A DNA stretch of 64,000 bases, taken from positions 7,724 through 71,723 of the forward strand of contig NZ_JBFLUG010000029.1 of assembly GCF_041008525.1 (NCBI RefSeq), given 5' to 3'. Below, piece by piece: positions 56,440-64,000 of the stretch. A program made the translations under genes and the position numbers. The notes under the pieces were generated by a model that was given only the letters and a program-made list of their open reading frames with translations, was not told the origin of the DNA and made no database searches. Within the stretch, counting starts at the first letter, position 1. The number at the start of each line of letters is the position of its first letter. Source of the DNA: Parafrankia sp041008525 (lineage in GTDB: Bacteria > Actinomycetota > Actinomycetes > Frankiales > Frankiaceae).

Positions 56440-57689
56440 CGGGCCACCGGCATCGGCGCGGGCACGGGCGCGGGCGCGGGCACGGGCACCGTCGACGGCC
56501 GGCTCCCGGTGCGGGCGACCAGTCCGGCGGCCAGCTGCCGGTAGCGGCCGGCGACCGCCGGCCACAGCAGGTCGGGTGCCTGGACGGCCGCGGCACTGGC
56601 CAGGCCGGCGCTCACCGCCTTGTCGGTCGTTATGCGACGCACCGCGGCGGCGATGGCGGCCGGGTCCCGGTGCGGCACGAGCAGTCCGCTGCCGTCGCCG
56701 AGCAGCTCGACCGCATGCGGAAACCGGGTCGCGACGATCGGCCGCAGCGCGGCGACCGCCTCGATGAGGACGCCGGAGGTCACCTGGTCCACCGAGTCGT
56801 ACGGCAGCAGGACGACATCGGCCCGCCGCACGAGCTCCGCGAGGGACACCGGGTCCAGGTAGCGGTCGTCGAAACTCACCGAGTCGGTCAGGCCCAGGTC
56901 ACGGATCTGGGTGACCAGCCCCTCCCGGTAGGCCTCGCCCTCCCGGGCAAGGACCTTCGGATGGGTCTGACCCGCGATGACGTAGTGCGGTGCGGGATCG
57001 AGGTCGGCGAGGTCCGCCATCGCGGCGATGCCCCACTCGATGCCCTTCCCGGGCCCGATCAGGCCCCAGGTGAGGATGGTCGGCCCGCCGCTGTGCCCCG
57101 CCGGCGCCCGGCGGTTGTCCGCCGCGCCGTGCGGGATGACCACCACCCGTCGTGGATGGACCTGGAAACCCTCGACGAGCCGGACCCTCGCGGTCTCGGT
57201 CATCACGACCACCGCGTCCGCCGACGCGACCACGGACTCCAGGACCTGCCGCTGGTGCGGCGTCGGTTCCACCAGGACGGTGTGCAGGACGACGATCACC
57301 GGAACGTCGAGAGCCTCGAGCACCGCGAGCACCTCGTCGCCGTCCGGTCCTCCGTACACGCCGTACTCGTGCTGCACCACGACGACGTCAAAGCCGTTCA
57401 GGAGCTGTGCCGCCGCCCGCGGACCGCCCGGCGTGCCGGCGACGAGATCCCCGACCAGAACCGGCTGGCCCGTCGGCCCGGATCGACCCGGTGGGCGCGC
57501 CAGCGGTGCGGCCGGCCCGGCCGGCCCGGCTGTGGCACCGGCTCGGTCGGTGGCGTCCAGGAGACGCACCACCCCACTGCACGCACCGGGCACCGGGCTG
57601 TTCAGCTCATCGAGCAGGGCGGCAGTGAAGGTCGCGAGACCGCACTGGGTGGGCGGATACGTGCTGAGAAAGCCATAACGCAGGGGCAC
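56436..57689 (-). CDS. Glycosyltransferase family 4
   Basis: About 417 residues from the GTG at 57689, with GGGAGGAA eight bases upstream; a longer frame to 57809 is not GT-like. LRYGFLSTYPPTQCGLATFTAALLDEL is the acceptor-side N-domain, VVVVQHEYGVYGGPDGDEV the HE-type acceptor loop, VVVMTETAR, and PYDSVDQVTSGVLIEAVAALRPIVATRFPHAVELL the donor-side E-x7-E region. GT-B retaining. It starts the three-gene operon with the helical-barrel and GH130 genes. The C-terminus ends in a VPVPAPAPVPAP repeat. Confidence 0.92.
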   Translation of the reverse strand: MPLRYGFLSTYPPTQCGLATFTAALLDELNSPVPGACSGVVRLLDATDRAGATAGPAGPAAPLARPPGRSGPTGQPVLVGDLVAGTPGGPRAAAQLLNGFDVVVVQHEYGVYGGPDGDEVLAVLEALDVPVIVVLHTVLVEPTPHQRQVLESVVASADAVVVMTETARVRLVEGFQVHPRRVVVIPHGAADNRRAPAGHSGGPTILTWGLIGPGKGIEWGIAAMADLADLDPAPHYVIAGQTHPKVLAREGEAYREGLVTQIRDLGLTDSVSFDDRYLDPVSLAELVRRADVVLLPYDSVDQVTSGVLIEAVAALRPIVATRFPHAVELLGDGSGLLVPHRDPAAIAAAVRRITTDKAVSAGLASAAAVQAPDLLWPAVAGRYRQLAAGLVARTGSRPSTVPVPAPAPVPAPMPVAR

Positions 57690-58025
57690 GAGCTGATTCC
57701 TCCCAGGCTTGAGCCGTGTGGAGGAGTGCCGGCCGCCAGCGGGGCCCACAACGAACACGATGATCGGGTTATGACCCGGGCACCCGTCGCGCCGGAGGTT
57801 GACACTCAACCTTGTCGAGTGTTAGCCCACTTATAGTCTTCGGGAATATCGAAAGCAAACCGGGGGACCATCCGGCACCGCTCGCTGCCGGGTCCGGGCA
57901 ATTTTGGCGGCCCGCTGCCCGCCACCCGCCACCCTGGCCGGGGCCTTTCACCCGATCGGCGTGCCACAGCGTGTGCGCGGCCGCCCGTGGTCGCCGCCGG
58001 GCCCCGCCAGTCAAGGAGACCAGTG

Positions 58026-58259
58026 ATGACCACACCCTCGGCGCCCTACTCCCGCACCCTCGACCCCGCAGAGATCCATGAGGCCCTGCTCCCGGACGGA
58101 CACTGGCACCTCCTGCGCGAACCCCGGTTCGAGAACGTCGAGATCGGCGAGCAGGTGATCCCGTGCCTGCGGGCACTCCTCGAGAACAGGGCCGGAGAGA
58201 TGCTTGTCCCGATCGACCAGATCCGCGGGTGGATGGTCCAGAGGCCCGACCCGCGATGA
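58026..58259 (+). CDS. Small hypothetical protein, 77 residues
   Basis: ATG at 58026 with AAGGAG seven bases upstream and high third-position GC. Sequence reads TLDPAEIHEALLPDGHWHLL then FENVEIGEQVIPCLRALLEN. Compact, soluble, no known motif. Its stop overlaps the next small frame (ATGA at 58256). I do not recognise a family. Confidence 0.65.
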   Translation: MTTPSAPYSRTLDPAEIHEALLPDGHWHLLREPRFENVEIGEQVIPCLRALLENRAGEMLVPIDQIRGWMVQRPDPR

Positions 58260-58494
58260 GCGACGCTCGGGCGACGGAGACCCAGGACGCGCCGCGTGCC
58301 ACCATCGAGGAGATACCCGCCATGACTGACACCCGGTGGGCTACCGCCCCCACGACAGCGCTGTGGTTGTCCTGTGCGACTCCGAACAGGCCGCACGCAG
58401 GCACGCCGTGGACGGCGCGACAGCGGTCGTCCACCGAGGCGGGCGATGGGTCGGGCTCCCCGCCGAGCCACCTGGGCCCCCCGACCATGACTGA
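58256..58494 (+). CDS. Small coding region, apparently frameshifted
   Basis: Codon bias favours the frame starting at ATG 58256 (MSDARATETQDAPRATIEEI) up to about 58329, then shifts to a frame that opens at 58330 and runs through VGYRPHDSAVVVLCDSEQAA to a stop at 58494. A GTG at 58336 could start this second part alone (52 residues). So this is one gene of about 79 residues with a -1 shift, a sequencing error, or two coupled genes. Function unknown. Confidence 0.4.
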
Positions 58495-58541
58495 CGAGCG
58501 CGCGGCGAGGCACCTGCCGGGCCGGAGCAGCACCACCAGCG

Positions 58542-60242
58542 TCAGGCGGACGAGGTTCTTTGTCGGCTTTTGGCCCGCCTACGCTTCGCGCTGTACATGC
58601 CCGTATCAGCCTGATGGAGTAACTGTCCCGCGGAGGTGGATGGCTGCCGCCCGTCGGCGATCGCCAGACCGATACTGATCTGGATCTGCTGAGGGTGACC
58701 ACCGAGGGTGACGGGCCGGTGCATGCCGACCGCGATACGTTGCGCGCACTGTTCTCCGACAACATGGGGATTGTCGTCGGTACTGGTGCCGGCGAGGAGA
58801 ACGGCGAACTCGTCGCCGCCGACGCGGGCGGCGAGGTCGTCGTGACGTATCGCGGTGCGGAGGCGGGCCGCGACCGTACGGAGGAGCTCGTCGCCAGCGG
58901 AATGACCATACGTGTCATTCACGGTCTTGAAGTGATCGATATCGCAGAACAGCACGACCACGGGCGTTCGGTGTTGGCTGTGCGCGGTCACCGCCTTCTC
59001 GAGCTCACGGGTGAACAGGACGCGGTTGGCCAGGCCGGTCAGCCCGTCGTGATAGGCCTGGTACTCAAGCCGCTGGTGCGCACGCTGCACATCGCTGACC
59101 AGGCGGCGGTTCTCCGCGATGATGATTATCTGGCGGAGGCTGACCAGCGCGACGAGGCAGATCGCGAGGTAGAGGGGCAGCCCGCGCAACGCACCGTCGC
59201 GCAGGGCACTCGCCAGGACGAGCGCCGCGGCGACGCCGAGCGGCAGATAGGGCAGATAGGCGTGCAGCCAGTTGCGCACCTCCCGCCCCGACCAGAGGGA
59301 TCGCCTGGTTGCGGTGCGGAGGGCAGGAGGCACGCCTGAACGACTGCCCCGCTCAGGCGCGATCATGGCGAGGGCAACCAGCAACGGGGCCAGGGCCGCT
59401 CCGAGCCATGTTGGTCCGCTGCCCTCCACTCCGGCCGGATCAAGCAGGCTGAGCTGGACCAGCACCGTTTCTGACGCGGCGAGCACGACGAGGCCGGCGC
59501 CGAGCAGGGCGACCGCACGGCCGTTTCTGGGCTGACGAAAGGTCGCCACCAGCACCAGAACCACCACCAGCAGCGCCGAGGTGAGCGTGAAGCTGACTGC
59601 GATGACAAACGACGTCCCGCTGATCCCGCTGTGGGTGATGTCCCGCAGCGCGGCGAACCATGCGATCATGAGCATCGACAGGACGATCATCAGGCTGTCC
59701 AGAGCGATGACCGCGTGGGAGTACCGCAGCCACCAGCCGCCGGGCGGAGGTGGAGGCGCTCGCGTCGGCACGTCGTCGGCGCGGGCGGGCACACAGATCA
59801 GGCCCGCGATCGTGAGCAGCGGAGCGATCAGAAACAGGCTCTCGCCTGCCGTCAGCTGAAGTTGCAGTGGATTGCCGGACGAGTACTGCCGTGTCCATTC
59901 GAAAGCACCGGGCAGCGTGGAGAGCGGGCCGGCAGCGACCAGTAATCGCCACCTGCGGTCGACGCCACGGGTGCGCGCGATCCCGATGACCGCGAACACG
60001 GTCGATGCCACGCCGCAGACGAACAGAGTCGTTGCCTGGACGACCAGCCGCGGCTGCCCGGAGAGAACCAGCCGGCCCGCCGCCGCCAGGACGAACAGCG
60101 CTGTCAACAGCGCCAACAGGATGCCGAAGGTCCGCTCGGTGACGGGCCAGACCCGCACACCGCGCGCACTGCCCGCCGGAGGCTTCCTGCCCATCTGCCT
60201 CTCGATGCCGCCGTCTGTCAAGGGCCGGCCTCCTTCGGTCAT
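58542..60242 (-). CDS. Membrane diguanylate cyclase (GGDEF)
   Basis: About 566 residues from the ATG at 60242 (an ATG at 60194 is also possible; the longer frame to 60431 is not supported). The first ~370 residues are about nine to ten hydrophobic helices with a linker, then a short coiled coil (RRLVSDVQRAHQRLEYQAYH). The GGDEF domain has DGLTGLANR, FCDIDHFKTVNDTYGH, and an intact RVGGDEFAVLL. The inhibitory I-site RHDD lies five residues before GGDEF, so product feedback is likely. Synthesises c-di-GMP. No EAL partner adjacent, but a GGDEF-EAL protein is encoded at 19.9-23.2 kb. Confidence 0.93.
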   Translation of the reverse strand: MTEGGRPLTDGGIERQMGRKPPAGSARGVRVWPVTERTFGILLALLTALFVLAAAGRLVLSGQPRLVVQATTLFVCGVASTVFAVIGIARTRGVDRRWRLLVAAGPLSTLPGAFEWTRQYSSGNPLQLQLTAGESLFLIAPLLTIAGLICVPARADDVPTRAPPPPPGGWWLRYSHAVIALDSLMIVLSMLMIAWFAALRDITHSGISGTSFVIAVSFTLTSALLVVVLVLVATFRQPRNGRAVALLGAGLVVLAASETVLVQLSLLDPAGVEGSGPTWLGAALAPLLVALAMIAPERGSRSGVPPALRTATRRSLWSGREVRNWLHAYLPYLPLGVAAALVLASALRDGALRGLPLYLAICLVALVSLRQIIIIAENRRLVSDVQRAHQRLEYQAYHDGLTGLANRVLFTRELEKAVTAHSQHRTPVVVLFCDIDHFKTVNDTYGHSAGDELLRTVAARLRTAIRHDDLAARVGGDEFAVLLAGTSTDDNPHVVGEQCAQRIAVGMHRPVTLGGHPQQIQISIGLAIADGRQPSTSAGQLLHQADTGMYSAKRRRAKSRQRTSSA

Positions 60243-60397
60243 GTACGCCCACGATGCCTGCTCCGCAGATGGCGCGCATGCCCGACGATCACGCTGCGCG
60301 ACCGAAGTCGAGCACCGCCCCTCTCCCTGGTGCTGCCCACGCCTCATCCACAGGCGTTCCGGCCCACGGAGCCGACGTCCGCACCCACAATGCTGCT

Positions 60398-60958
60398 GTG
60401 ACCGCCCCGGGCCCGCCTGTCGGCCTACCAACCGAGCTGGCCGCTGCGCTCGACGCTACCGCCGATGCCCGCGAGCAATGGGGCCTGCAACCAGAGGAGA
60501 CACGCCAGCTATACGCGAGGTGGGTCGCGAAGGCTGCCGCCCACCGCACCCGTCAGAAAAGGGCGGAGCGGACGGCGAACTACGCGGCGACGGGTGCCCT
60601 GCACCGATCGGTGCAGCGACAGCGAGACCGTGGCATCACCCAGGAAATGATCAGTGCGCTCCGGTTCTCGCTCGTTATCAGCCCCATCATCGGTGTCGCG
60701 ACACTGCTGGTCGACGGCCACATCAACTGGCCCATCGCGATCATGACGGGCCTTGCAGGCCCGGGTACGGCGGTCCGGGAGGCGTGGCGCCATCCTCGTG
60801 CGCCGGTCGCATCCACCATGACGGGCGACGGCACCGGCCGAGACACTGCTCAGGACCCGCATACCCGTCGTTGTCGCGGGCCTGCGCGCGAGAGAGCAGG
60901 CAGCGGTAGGCACCGCCAGGCAAACGCGGACAAGAACGAGGATGCCGGCAGCAGGTGA
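60398..60958 (+). CDS. Small membrane protein, unknown
   Basis: About 186 residues from the GTG at 60398; a longer frame to 60254 has no ribosome site. A basic helical stretch (AHRTRQKRAERTANYAATGALHRSVQRQRDRG) leads to a hydrophobic segment SLVISPIIGVATLLV, a short loop and IAIMTGLAG, i.e. a helical hairpin in the membrane, then a polar Arg-rich tail. No family recognised. Divergent from the diguanylate cyclase. Confidence 0.55.
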   Translation: MTAPGPPVGLPTELAAALDATADAREQWGLQPEETRQLYARWVAKAAAHRTRQKRAERTANYAATGALHRSVQRQRDRGITQEMISALRFSLVISPIIGVATLLVDGHINWPIAIMTGLAGPGTAVREAWRHPRAPVASTMTGDGTGRDTAQDPHTRRCRGPARERAGSGRHRQANADKNEDAGSR

Positions 60959-61250
60959 GCTCCAGCCGTGCCTGGTCACACAGGAGGCCCGCCCGAACGG
61001 ACGACGACCCCACCGCGGCCGCGGCCTTCCCTCACCACGGCCCGACCACCCCGTCGCCGACCTGGACAGGGGAACGGATCAAGCGCCAGTCCGTCCTCGG
61101 CGGCCTGATCAACGAATACGAACGAGCCGCCTAAAAACCCCAGGCCACCACCGGTGGCCGAGTTCTGACACCCCACAGGGTCCTGCCTTCCGTGAGGCGT
61201 CGTTGCGGGGGAGCGCGGGCCCATGATCGCAACGGCGCCCGGCCGATTTA
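60959..61250. other. Intergenic with terminator
   Basis: 290 bp without a plausible gene. A hairpin followed by a T-run on the minus strand lies at 61128-61159. Confidence 0.4.
61128..61159 (-). terminator. GGCCACC-ACC-GGTGGCC hairpin with T5 tract
   Basis: Read on the minus strand, the stem is followed by TGGGGTTTTTAGG. It is the only hairpin in the window with a clear U-tract, and lies downstream of the small minus-strand gene at 61251. Confidence 0.65.
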
Positions 61251-61412
61251 TCAGTCCTCGTCGTCGCTGATGTCGTGCTGAGCCAGATGTACCTGTATCG
61301 CCCGTTCAAGGGCGTCGGTGTCGAGGCAGGCCCTCGTTCCCTCGGGCGAGACGACGGCTGCGAGGTGAACAGGCCAGGGGCAGACGGGGCAGACCACCAC
61401 AACCCTTGCCAT
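61251..61412 (-). CDS. Small CxxC protein, 53 residues
   Basis: From the ATG at 61412 (an ATG at 61463 would add 17 residues). Sequence VVVVCPVCPWPVHLAAVVS has one CPxCP motif like a zinc-ribbon or redox motif, then a helix TDALERAIQVHLAQHD and an acidic end. No ribosome site is obvious. A hairpin with a T-run ends the unit. Function unknown. Confidence 0.5.
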   Translation of the reverse strand: MARVVVVCPVCPWPVHLAAVVSPEGTRACLDTDALERAIQVHLAQHDISDDED

Positions 61413-61713
61413 GACCGGAGCGGTCACCAGGCGAGGGCCATCCAGGGGTTGCTGCCACCACACCCTCTGGTGCTACCCCGCTGGCAGGCGGTATCCCGGT
61501 TCCTGGCGTCTTCGTGCCGATCCGATCCTGCGAGCCAGCCCGGCAGGAGTCCGTCCACAGGTCAGCCCTTCCTCGCCGAGGCTGCGGAACGTCCGCAGCA
61601 TGCCAACACCGGAAACCCGAAGAAACCGCGGTTCGCTCTGCTCTTGCCCGGCAACTGCCAGTCAACAACACCACCCGTGCGGCCGGCCCGCCGACCGAGC
61701 TCCACCCAGGCGC
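61413..61713. other. Intergenic, no feature recognised
   Basis: About 300 bp between the CxxC gene and the NATAG-repeat gene. I see no gene or strong palindrome. Confidence 0.35.
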
Positions 61714-61968
61714 TCAGGAACGACAACCGGACCGCGGCACGCTTCCAGTTCCCCCCTCGCGGGTCCCGCTGTCTGCCGTTGTGTTGCCTGCCGTTGCGTT
61801 GCCTGCCGTTGCGTTGCCTGCCGTTGCGTTGCCTGCCGTTGCGTTGACAGACCCGAGCCCCAGCGCGACGACCAGCTCCTCGACCACCCCGTCCGGGAGC
61901 GTCGACCTGCCCGGACCCGCCAGCCCCTTCGCGGTTCCCTCCGCCGGATCCTCGCCTACCACCGACAT
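61714..61968 (-). CDS. 84-residue protein with C-terminal NATAG repeats
   Basis: ATG at 61968 preceded by GGAGGAAGGAGA, one of the strongest ribosome sites in the window, seven to eight bases away. The first ~41 residues (MSVVGEDPAE, LPDGVVEELVVALGLGSV) contain a predicted amphipathic helix and use GC-rich third positions. Then NATAG repeats four times plus a variant NTTAD, from a perfect 15-bp DNA repeat, and the protein ends Ser/Gly-rich. A helical leader followed by tandem short repeats resembles ribosomally made peptide precursors, but no maturation enzyme is adjacent. Could also be a surface or ice-like repeat protein. Function unknown. Confidence 0.55.
   Translation of the reverse strand: MSVVGEDPAEGTAKGLAGPGRSTLPDGVVEELVVALGLGSVNATAGNATAGNATAGNATAGNTTADSGTREGGTGSVPRSGCRS
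61771..61845. repeat. 15-bp tandem repeat encoding NATAG
   Basis: Five copies of GCCTGCCGTTGCGTT; four are identical, one (61771-61785) has two changes. On the minus strand it reads AACGCAACGGCAGGC. Confidence 0.95.
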
Positions 61969-62260
61969 GTCCGGTCTCCTTCCTCCACCGCGGATGCTCC
62001 GCCGCATGCCATCGCAACACCCCAGGCATCCGCTGACTCACACAGAGCATCTGACGGGTTGAGCATGCTGCTACCCAGGCCGAAACCGGGACTGCGAAGC
62101 TCGACACGCAGGTCTTCGCGCGAGCAGGCCTTCACTTGGCCTCGTCAGCAGCCCCAGGACGCCGGCTACCGCCACCGCGGCTACCGGTACCGGCGAGATG
62201 AGCGCTCCGCGCAGCCGGTCCCCCGCCCCGGGCGGACGCGGAATCCTTTGATCAGCGCCT

Positions 62261-62725
62261 TCAGGGAGTGCGCGGTGGGTCGGCCCGTTCGTTGTCGAGC
62301 CGGCCGGCGTGGTCCCGTCCCATGACCTCGTTCGCGAAACTGGCGTTCGTGGAAAGGCGCTCGTCGGGTGCGCTGGCAGCGTCCTCGGTCGCGAGCAGGC
62401 CCGGCTGCTCACCGAATCGCAGCGCCGACACCGGATCGCTGGTGTTCACCGCGGCCACGGCCAGCTCCTCCGGCGAGACCGCGGTCGGGTTCACTCCCAC
62501 CGCCCTGGCGGGCGCGTCGCCGGGGTCAGCGGGGGCACCCGGAGCCGGGGCCTTCGCTCCCGCGAGGAACGATTCGCCGTCTGACGCCCGCCCAGGTCCA
62601 CGCCGGTCAGCGAGGCGCCTGCCGGCGAACCCCACCCCGGCCCCGACGCTGAGCAGAAGCGCCGACCGGCGGACGCGGCCCTTCCGACGACCCGGGTCAG
62701 GCCTGTGCCGGATCTGCGTCTTCAT
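62261..62725 (-). CDS. Hypothetical exported or membrane protein, 154 residues
   Basis: ATG at 62725 with AAGGAG about seven bases upstream. After a basic start (MKTQIRHRPDPGRRKGRVRR) comes a short hydrophobic helix SALLLSVGAGVGFAG that could be a signal or anchor. The rest is Ala/Pro/Ser/Thr-rich with NPTAVSPEELAVAAVNTSDP and no cysteines. No family recognised. It lies on the same strand as the NATAG gene, 292 bp upstream of it. Confidence 0.6.
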   Translation of the reverse strand: MKTQIRHRPDPGRRKGRVRRSALLLSVGAGVGFAGRRLADRRGPGRASDGESFLAGAKAPAPGAPADPGDAPARAVGVNPTAVSPEELAVAAVNTSDPVSALRFGEQPGLLATEDAASAPDERLSTNASFANEVMGRDHAGRLDNERADPPRTP

Positions 62726-63016
62726 CGAAATCTCCTTGTCACTCCTTCGGTCTGTTCGGAGACCGCGGAGGCAAACCCCGACCGGGGCCTGGACGGACAG
62801 AGACCCACACCGCGGAGCGCCCAGTCCGGGAGGCAGGGGGGCGACGTCATGTGCGGCACCACTGCCGGAACCGGGCATCCTGCGCGGAAGGTCCGCGCAC
62901 AAGTTCGGTCAGCTCAAGCGTCACCTGGGTTGTTCGCGTCGCGTATCCGAATCTGGGCGACAGGCAGCCGGGTGGCTCCGCCCAGTCCGCGTACAGCTCG
63001 CGCATCGCCGGATCGG

Positions 63017-63890
63017 TCAGGAACGACGAACGGATGATTCGGAGGCTTCCTCCCAGTCCCGGGCGAGCAGGTTGCGGGCCTCGTCGAGCACCTCATCCAC
63101 CGGCACTTCGGCGACGAAGGAGGGGTCGTGAGGACAGCGCCCCCGGGTCTGGCTCGCGCCGCAGTCCGGGCAGGTGGTCTGGAAGGACGTCGCGACACGA
63201 TGCCGGGCCCGTACCAGCGGAGCAGCGTTCACCACGTTCCCGCACCAGAAGATCCCCACGGTCGGCGTGCCGACAGCCGCGGCGAGGTGCCGTGGCCCGG
63301 AGTCGTTCCCGATCATCAGGTCGACTTCGGAGAGGAGGCCGACCAGGCCTGGCAGTGAGAGCCGTCCAGTCAGGTCCCATGGCTGTGAGCGGGCATGGGC
63401 GAGCAGCCGCGTGGCCAGGATGCTGTCCTCTCGACCACCGACGACCAGCACGCGCGCCCCCTCGCAGGCCAGCTCGTCGGCGGACGGCGGCGAAACGCTC
63501 CACCGGCCACCGCCGCCGCGGATCGCCGGCCCCCGGATGCAGCACTACCAGCGGGCGAGCGTCGCGAGACCCGGTCACCTCATCAGCCGCTTCGCGGTGG
63601 TCGGAGGGCAGGACCGACAACGACGGCAGGAGATCGACCGGACCGGCACCGACAAGCCCGACGATCTCCAGGCCGCGCAGCGTCTCATGCTGCAGATGGC
63701 GAAAGGGGAGGTACCGGTCCAGCCGGGGCGCGCCGATGTCCCGCCCGCCCACCGTGAACCTTGCGCCCAGGCTGTCCAGCAGGGGCGTCGAACAGGCCCC
63801 GCCTCCGTGCAGCTGCACCGCGAGGTCGTAGCCGGCGGCCCGGTGCCGCTGAACGAAGGCCCTGCGCTGCCCGTGTCGCAGCCTCCGGAA
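63017..63890 (-). pseudogene. Glycosyltransferase family 9, frameshifted and truncated
   Basis: The 5' part reads AGYDLAVQLHGGG then LDRYLPFRHLQHETLRGLEIV and LVVLHPGAGDPRRRWPVERFAAV. Near 63483 an extra C shifts the frame; the gene continues ADELACEGARVLVVGGREDS, then LMIGNDSGPRHLAAAVGTPTVGIFWCGN and a Cys-rich end (CPDCGASQTRGRCPHD). These are ADP-heptose:LPS heptosyltransferase-like GT9 motifs. The upstream N-terminal ~80 residues are missing because an IS21-type element begins at about 63890. So two lesions exist. It is likely dead. Confidence 0.8.
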
Positions 63891-64000
63891 AACTGACCCC
63901 CTGGGGGGCCGCGAAAGTTGACCCCCTGCTGAGGTAGGAGGGGTGCTGAAGGTGGAGGACTGGGCGGAGATCCGCCGGTTGCATCGGGCTGAGGGTGTAC
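63891..64000 (+). mobile_element. IS21-family insertion sequence, left end
   Basis: The segment carries repeated TGACCCCCTG blocks (TGACCCCCTGGGGGG and GTTGACCCCCTG) and the start of istA, as in actinobacterial IS21-type ends. It interrupts the GT9 gene. The element continues past the right edge, so the other end and istB are not visible. Confidence 0.8.
63943..64000 (+). CDS. istA: IS21 transposase IstA, N-terminal fragment
   Basis: GTG start with AGGAGG just upstream. The visible residues MLKVEDWAEIRRLHRAEGV match the N-terminal helix of IstA proteins, which continue into an HTH and a DDE catalytic core. Cut by the window edge after 19 codons. Confidence 0.85.
   Translation, partial: MLKVEDWAEIRRLHRAEGV

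Overview
The window is very GC-rich DNA with strong third-position GC bias, frequent GTG starts, 4-bp stop/start overlaps and many TetR, MarR and MFS genes. A geosmin synthase, an EshA-type shell protein, DUF574 methyltransferase, HelR and CU044_5270-type proteins all point to a filamentous actinobacterium. Frankia or a close relative is my best guess, but this is inferred from gene content and cannot be proven here. I see no rRNA, tRNA or CRISPR array.

Layout. 1-3.3 kb: an ABC exporter operon (ATPase, FtsX-type permease) translationally coupled to a sensor kinase cut by the left edge. 3.4-18.7 kb: a resistance/efflux block with a HelR-type RNA polymerase recycling factor and its TetR, three 14-TM MFS exporters each paired with a TetR or MarR regulator, and a 1323-residue fused ABC exporter coupled to a MarR gene. 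19-23.2 kb: two small genes and a membrane GGDEF-EAL-GAF-GAF signalling protein. 23.3-27 kb: geosmin synthase directly behind a family 2B encapsulin shell gene with a cyclic-nucleotide-binding-like domain; this two-gene operon is the strongest candidate for an unusual system. 27.9-32.8 kb: a cytochrome P450 divergent from a TetR regulator with palindromes between them, a secreted sulfatase and a lipoprotein. 32.8-35 kb: an OmpR-type two-component system. 35.2-36.9 kb: a divergent FMN reductase/quinone oxidoreductase pair around two SoxR-like boxes. 37-40.3 kb: PhoX phosphatase, Pit phosphate transporter and a SixA-like phosphatase.

40.3-46.4 kb: a truncated doxX remnant, DUF574 methyltransferase, an autoregulated GntR gene with a membrane protein, a TetR/hydrolase/membrane-protein set, a stand-alone HATPase and a MerR regulator. 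46.4-47.7 kb: no intact gene, but two diverged ~400-bp repeat copies with conserved hairpins. 47.7-50.6 kb: an ECF sigma factor with a membrane partner, then recA with a LexA-type box. 51.4-57.7 kb: an FAD monooxygenase and a carbohydrate cluster (facing GT4 gene, plus a coupled GT4/alpha-helical-barrel/GH130 operon). 58-62.7 kb: small orphan genes, a diguanylate cyclase with intact GGDEF and I-site, and an 84-residue protein ending in NATAG repeats. 63-64 kb: a family 9 glycosyltransferase broken by a frameshift and cut off by an IS21-type element whose istA gene runs off the right edge.

Most operons carry a one-component regulator and a visible palindrome. The main themes are drug and redox stress defence, volatile terpene production, c-di-GMP signalling and cell-surface carbohydrate metabolism.
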